A program made the position numbers and the translations under genes. Positions 56,405 to 60,000 of a stretch of 60,000 nucleotides of DNA are shown here, piece after piece. The DNA comes from Membranipora membranacea (lineage: Eukaryota; Bryozoa; Gymnolaemata; Cheilostomatida; Membraniporidae): NCBI GenBank assembly GCA_914767715.1, contig OU612065.1:37264001-37324000 (forward strand). The letters are read 5' to 3'. The notes below the pieces were generated by a model, which saw only the letters and a program-made list of their open reading frames with translations, did not search any database and was not told where the DNA came from. How positions within the stretch are numbered: position 1 is the stretch's first letter; each line of letters opens with the position of its first letter.

Positions 56405-56663
56405 AAACAATTTAAAATTTTGCATAACGAAATGACACGATGATGGTGTTACCTGATACATGGTAAACTTCCCATTAGTGATTTGCATACCAGATTTAGC
56501 CCAAGAAAACAAAACAGCCTGACTTTAGATTACAAAACAATTTGAAATTTTGCATAACGAAATGACATGATGATAGTGTTACCTGATACATGGTAAACCT
56601 CCCATTTGCAACTTGCATATCAGATTTAGCCCAAGAAAATAAAACAGCCTGACTTTAGATTAT
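56405..56663. repeat. 130-bp subrepeat, two copies, unit 3
   Basis: Two tandem copies as in unit 1, with the second more diverged (CCATTTGCAACTTGC). Confidence 0.75.
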
Positions 56664-56928
56664 CAAAATTGTTCATGTTGCTCATCATAATGGACGGCCT
56701 TAAACAACACACTATACAGGTTTTTTTTAAAATCAATCTGCCATCAGTTTCAACTGTTCTTTATCTGTGCATTATGATCAATCATGTAATATTAATATTG
56801 AGTCTAAAATTATAACTGGGTCAACAATTAAATGTTTTTTTATATTATTAACATTTATCTCAATTATATAATATCATTATTATTTTAATATATAATGTTT
56901 TCTTACAATATATAATAAACTGTTTTTA

Positions 56929-57254
56929 TTATCCAAAAAGACTCTTGAGTCCATCGACAGCTTTATCAGCAACAAATCCTGCAGCTCCACTTTTCAAAGC
57001 CCCTTTAATGGCTATAGAAGCAACTCCAGCTTCAGTTTGTGTAACAGCTGAAAAAGAGAGATTAGAAGATACATCAGATATGGGCTTACTCTCTCTCTAT
57101 CCCTCTTTATTATACGTAATAAAAGTCATTATGACGTACGATAGGCTGCACAGGGTAGACTATCATGTTAAGTATAGAACAAAACTAGATATGAACACTC
57201 TTTCTACTTACCGATTCCAGCAATGAACAATGAGATCAGTGCAAATACCTTCAT
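56929..57254 (-). CDS. Secreted helical peptide precursor, copy 3
   Basis: Exon 1 runs 57254-57212 and exon 2 runs 57047-56929. The coding sequence appears identical to copy 1, while the intron carries its own differences. TATAAAAA lies at 57497-57504; exon 0 ends at 57423. Same signal peptide, Cys-free mature part, terminal Gly and AATAAA overlapping the stop. The open plus-strand frame across this gene is a shadow. Confidence 0.85.
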
Positions 57255-57549
57255 TTTTTTCTTTCTCGAAAGAAAATGAAAACACTTCAATCTTTCAACT
57301 ATTTCAAAAATTTATCTTCACTGTGAAATAATAAGCCATGACCTTCATGATTGTATATAGTCCCACTACCCAAATCTCAAGACGCTGTTATGAAAATTCT
57401 CAGAGTTATCAATAATACTTACATCTATCTTTGAATTCTGTGAATGTGTGGAGCGAGAGTGAGAAAGACTGTGTGCTTGTTGTTAGTTGAATGTTCTTTT
57501 TATATGAAAAATTTTGTCTTTGATGCGCCAAGCTAACTGCAAATGTTCT

Positions 57550-57800
57550 ATATTTGGAAATATGTGATAAAATAAATAAGTTGTCTGTCATGTTCTGTGA
57601 TACAAATTCCACATCCTCTTTAGCTGCATTTGCTTGAGGACATGGAAATATTAACTATCCATCACAAGTATACTGCTCAATTACCAAAACTAAGAGTATA
57701 CTTCCAGCTGTGAAATGGTTTCTTGATAGCTTCCACAAAGCCAAGAATATGGCATGGCACAGTTTTCTGTATTATTCATTCTTGAGGAGTGGAAAGTGAC
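57550..57800 (+). pseudogene. In-frame module broken by a stop, unit 4
   Basis: Counterpart of the module, but the first conserved Cys codon TGT has become TGA (GCTTGAGGACATGG). If the module is coding, this copy is dead; its promoter still serves peptide copy 3. Confidence 0.5.
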
Positions 57801-58087
57801 TGGAAATTATTACCAATTATATGTTCGCCTTAACAAATAGTATCTGCAATGACCGACAATTACTGTGCTTTCCTATTAATTCCATGAATCAGAAACAAGG
57901 ACATGACAATACTCCCAATATCCTGTTCACTTTGCCTACCATTTTAATCTGCAACTGAACTGTAGAACGATTGCTATGTGTGTATGTCAATGCTAACAGT
58001 ATCTATAGCACTATATAGTATCTATAGTAAGTTCAAATCCCCAATTAGAAAAAAGTTTAAGAAGTATATTTTCACATTTCTTATTTC

Positions 58088-58214
58088 TGTCATTTCTACA
58101 ATCGCTAAAGGGGCGGTGAATACTGGAACTGCAGAGTTTGTTGCTGATAAAGCTGTGCTCAAGAGTCTTTTTCGGTTTACCAAAAAATTTGACAAAAATA
58201 TATATTGGGTTTGA
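58088..58214 (+). pseudogene. Divergent plus-strand peptide exon, unit 4
   Basis: It retains FVADKAVLKSLF and lacks the TGA seen in the other plus-strand copies. It reads on past the amidation site into FTKKFDKNIYWV. The acceptor has changed to TTATTTCTG, so no AG is present at the normal place, and no signal exon lies upstream after the collapse. An expressed product is unlikely but not excluded. Confidence 0.6.
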
Positions 58215-58440
58215 TTATTGATCAAGGATAAAGGCAATGATGAAAAGGACCATAATTGATATTTTCTAATAACGTTGAAAGTGTTTAAAAGATGAGAGAG
58301 CTAATAAAATCTCATGGTGTATGAAAATCTATCTCACTTATACAAATAAAAGAGTGACAGTGCAAATATCGGCCATTATTAATTTAGTCGTGTCAGTATT
58401 TGAAGATGGGACATTTTGACCTGAGCACCTTTCTTGATTT

Positions 58441-60000
58441 TGATATGGTGACTCTCTACGTGTGATGGTGATTATCTCCTCCTGACTTTTATAAATACTA
58501 CAGTATCAGCTGTTGATTATGGTCAAGTGAAAAACGAGTTTGCAGATACATCAGATACCTATAGAAGCCGTATCATAGCTGTGTTAGCTCGTTGTTGTTC
58601 AATGTAAAAAAGTTATCCTGAAAAAATCAAACTATCCAACATGTTTTGATATTATTTTCAATATCTGATCATCACAGAACATCGAAAAACTGACATTCAG
58701 ATAAAAGTATTTTTCCAAAGACGTAAAAATTCTTTTTGGAATGATGTTGTTGAATCTGGAAAAAATTATTGTTTTCGTCCGGTGTTTATCAAGTGGCTAA
58801 TACAAAAAGTTTTTCAACATTTTAGCACATATCCTGGTTTTCTCAGCGCCTAGTGAATTTAAGATGGTTTGCAGCGACCCTTGGCATCAGGGCTGAGTAT
58901 TTCGGAGGGTTAATCAGTAATCTCGGTTAGGACTTTGTTTTGGTTGGTATTGTTGCAAGGCAAAACAACTTATGCAAAATATGAATGATTCTGACTGACC
59001 AAATGAATGTAAAGAAACATCTGCTAGTAACATAGTGCTTCAACAAAAAACTGCTTGTACAGCTCGGATTTTCGAAACCAAAACAGTTTGATTTTTTGTG
59101 TCTGATGACATTGCTATACTGTGTGGAAAGATGTGAGTCTTGCCGCCCAATTATAATTATATACCCATACATTCCTATCAATTTTTATGAGTGATGTATC
59201 CCAAATAATATAGTCAATAAGGTTATGATACAAATTTATATTTACATTTTATATATCGTCAGAAAGCTAATCAAACACTGATCCTGAAAATATTGGTTTC
59301 AGCATGGCTTCATGTTATGGGGCTGTGCTATTTTGAAAACAGGCAAGATAATTGTCTTTGATGTGGTGCAGAATCAAGGTTTCATATTGGATTTTCAACT
59401 GAATAATGTTTACAAGACATCTCTGAAGCACCCATGAGGGGCAATTTTTTGATCCTGTGGCATTGGCAACAAGAGCAAAAATATATCTTTTATTCATTTG
59501 GTATTAGCTCATCAAGAGCGCTTATGGATGAGGATTCAATGTTATGCAAACAAAATGCAGATAACAAGGGTTATTTACTGTAAGAAGACCCCATGCTACA
59601 TGTCATGATAGATAAATCACGTTGGTATCAATGATATTGGGATTTGCCCTCTCCGTCATAATGAGTAGCACCAGACTCCAGACAATCAAAAATTACTTAT
59701 TGTTTTATCGGGATACCTTAATACTTCCGGATACTACCAAGTCAAAACTATGTAGTAACATATCCAAAAATGTTGTCATATCATCGCCTATTGGCATTGA
59801 TTCATAGACTGGACGTACTGGAAGTATCTTGGTAGTTTATATTTGTGAGATGAAGCAATGTTCGTTTAGACTATGCTCCCTAATGTTTGGCTTTATTACT
59901 AGGCAGTAGCATACACTATGAACTGGTTGACTGATTATCAGATACATACAATAATTGGGTTAATACACAAAATACACGATGCTAATGCATAGGGCTAATA
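58441..60000. other. Beyond the array, nothing recognised
   Basis: Unique-looking AT-rich DNA with short open frames only. A loose inverted repeat (ACTTCCGGATACTACCAAG against ACTGGAAGTATCTTGGTAG) lies at 59722-59834. Confidence 0.4.

Larger units (their letters stand above)
52249..57528. repeat. Tandem unit 3 (about 5.28 kb)
   Basis: Same order, with two structural changes: deletion of about 213 bp at 54651 removing the plus-strand promoter, and an insertion of about 237 bp of LINE-derived sequence at 56071-56307. It has two 130-bp subrepeats. Confidence 0.93.
57529..58440. repeat. Tandem unit 4, collapsed
   Basis: Begins like the others, then at about 58058 jumps from the module downstream region (CCCCAATTAGAAAAAAGTTT) to the plus-strand peptide exon region, losing roughly 2.3 kb. 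Similarity ends near 58440. Confidence 0.88.

Noticed and set aside
56945-57226. Plus-strand 93-codon frame
   Set aside because: Exact antisense of the helical peptide gene copy 3, whose splice sites and signal peptide are convincing.
57978-58214. Intact 78-codon peptide gene in unit 4
   Set aside because: The frame crosses the collapse junction; its first half is spacer, the acceptor is lost and no signal peptide exon is present.

Overview
This window is animal nuclear DNA. It is AT-rich, has GT-AG introns, TATA-box promoters and AATAAA signals, and carries a Ty3/gypsy-type LTR retrotransposon, LINE fragments, a tRNA-derived SINE, 5S-rRNA-like pieces, and MITE and foldback elements. I see no bacterial operons or Shine-Dalgarno organisation. 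The mix suggests a (probably marine) invertebrate; the phylum cannot be fixed from sequence alone.

Layout. 665-4859 is a decayed Ty3/gypsy element on the minus strand with both LTRs. 6.1-14.2 kb holds two paralogous genes for small secreted 10-cysteine proteins, head to head, with conserved core promoters and flanking duplications. A tRNA-derived SINE lies between them. 15-21.5 kb carries a 5S-like fragment, a hairpin element, a non-autonomous hAT-like element with a perfect 8-bp target duplication, a two-exon gene for a cysteine-rich secreted peptide resembling CS-alpha-beta defensins or macins, and a 375-bp TTAA-flanked MITE. 24.5-25.8 kb is a dead LINE reverse transcriptase, and 26.1-27.36 kb is a 1.26-kb foldback element. 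29.08-30.44 kb encodes a rhodopsin-like GPCR whose second extracellular loop carries a long Gly/Ala/Arg-rich insertion. 31-39 kb is mostly unannotated, with a 42-bp minisatellite, G-rich palindromes, a 130-bp tandem repeat and a composite 5S/tRNA-like duplication.

39.3-58.4 kb is the most striking part: rearranged duplications followed by an array of 5.1-5.3-kb tandem units (starts near 41901, 47122, 52249 and 57529). Units 1-3 each contain an intact minus-strand gene for the same 53-residue secreted peptide (signal peptide plus a cysteine-free helical peptide ending in a Gly amidation signal). They also contain a decayed plus-strand paralogue, tandem copies of the promoter region with a ~47-codon in-frame module, and a LINE 3' fragment. 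Unit 4 is collapsed.

Together the secreted-peptide genes (10-Cys pair, defensin-like gene, helical peptide array) share one architecture: a noncoding first exon (predicted), a short signal-peptide exon, a phase-1 intron, and an exon with the mature peptide. They look like a cluster of host-defence or other secreted effector peptides. Antimicrobial activity is inference; the gene structures and duplications are read directly from the sequence.
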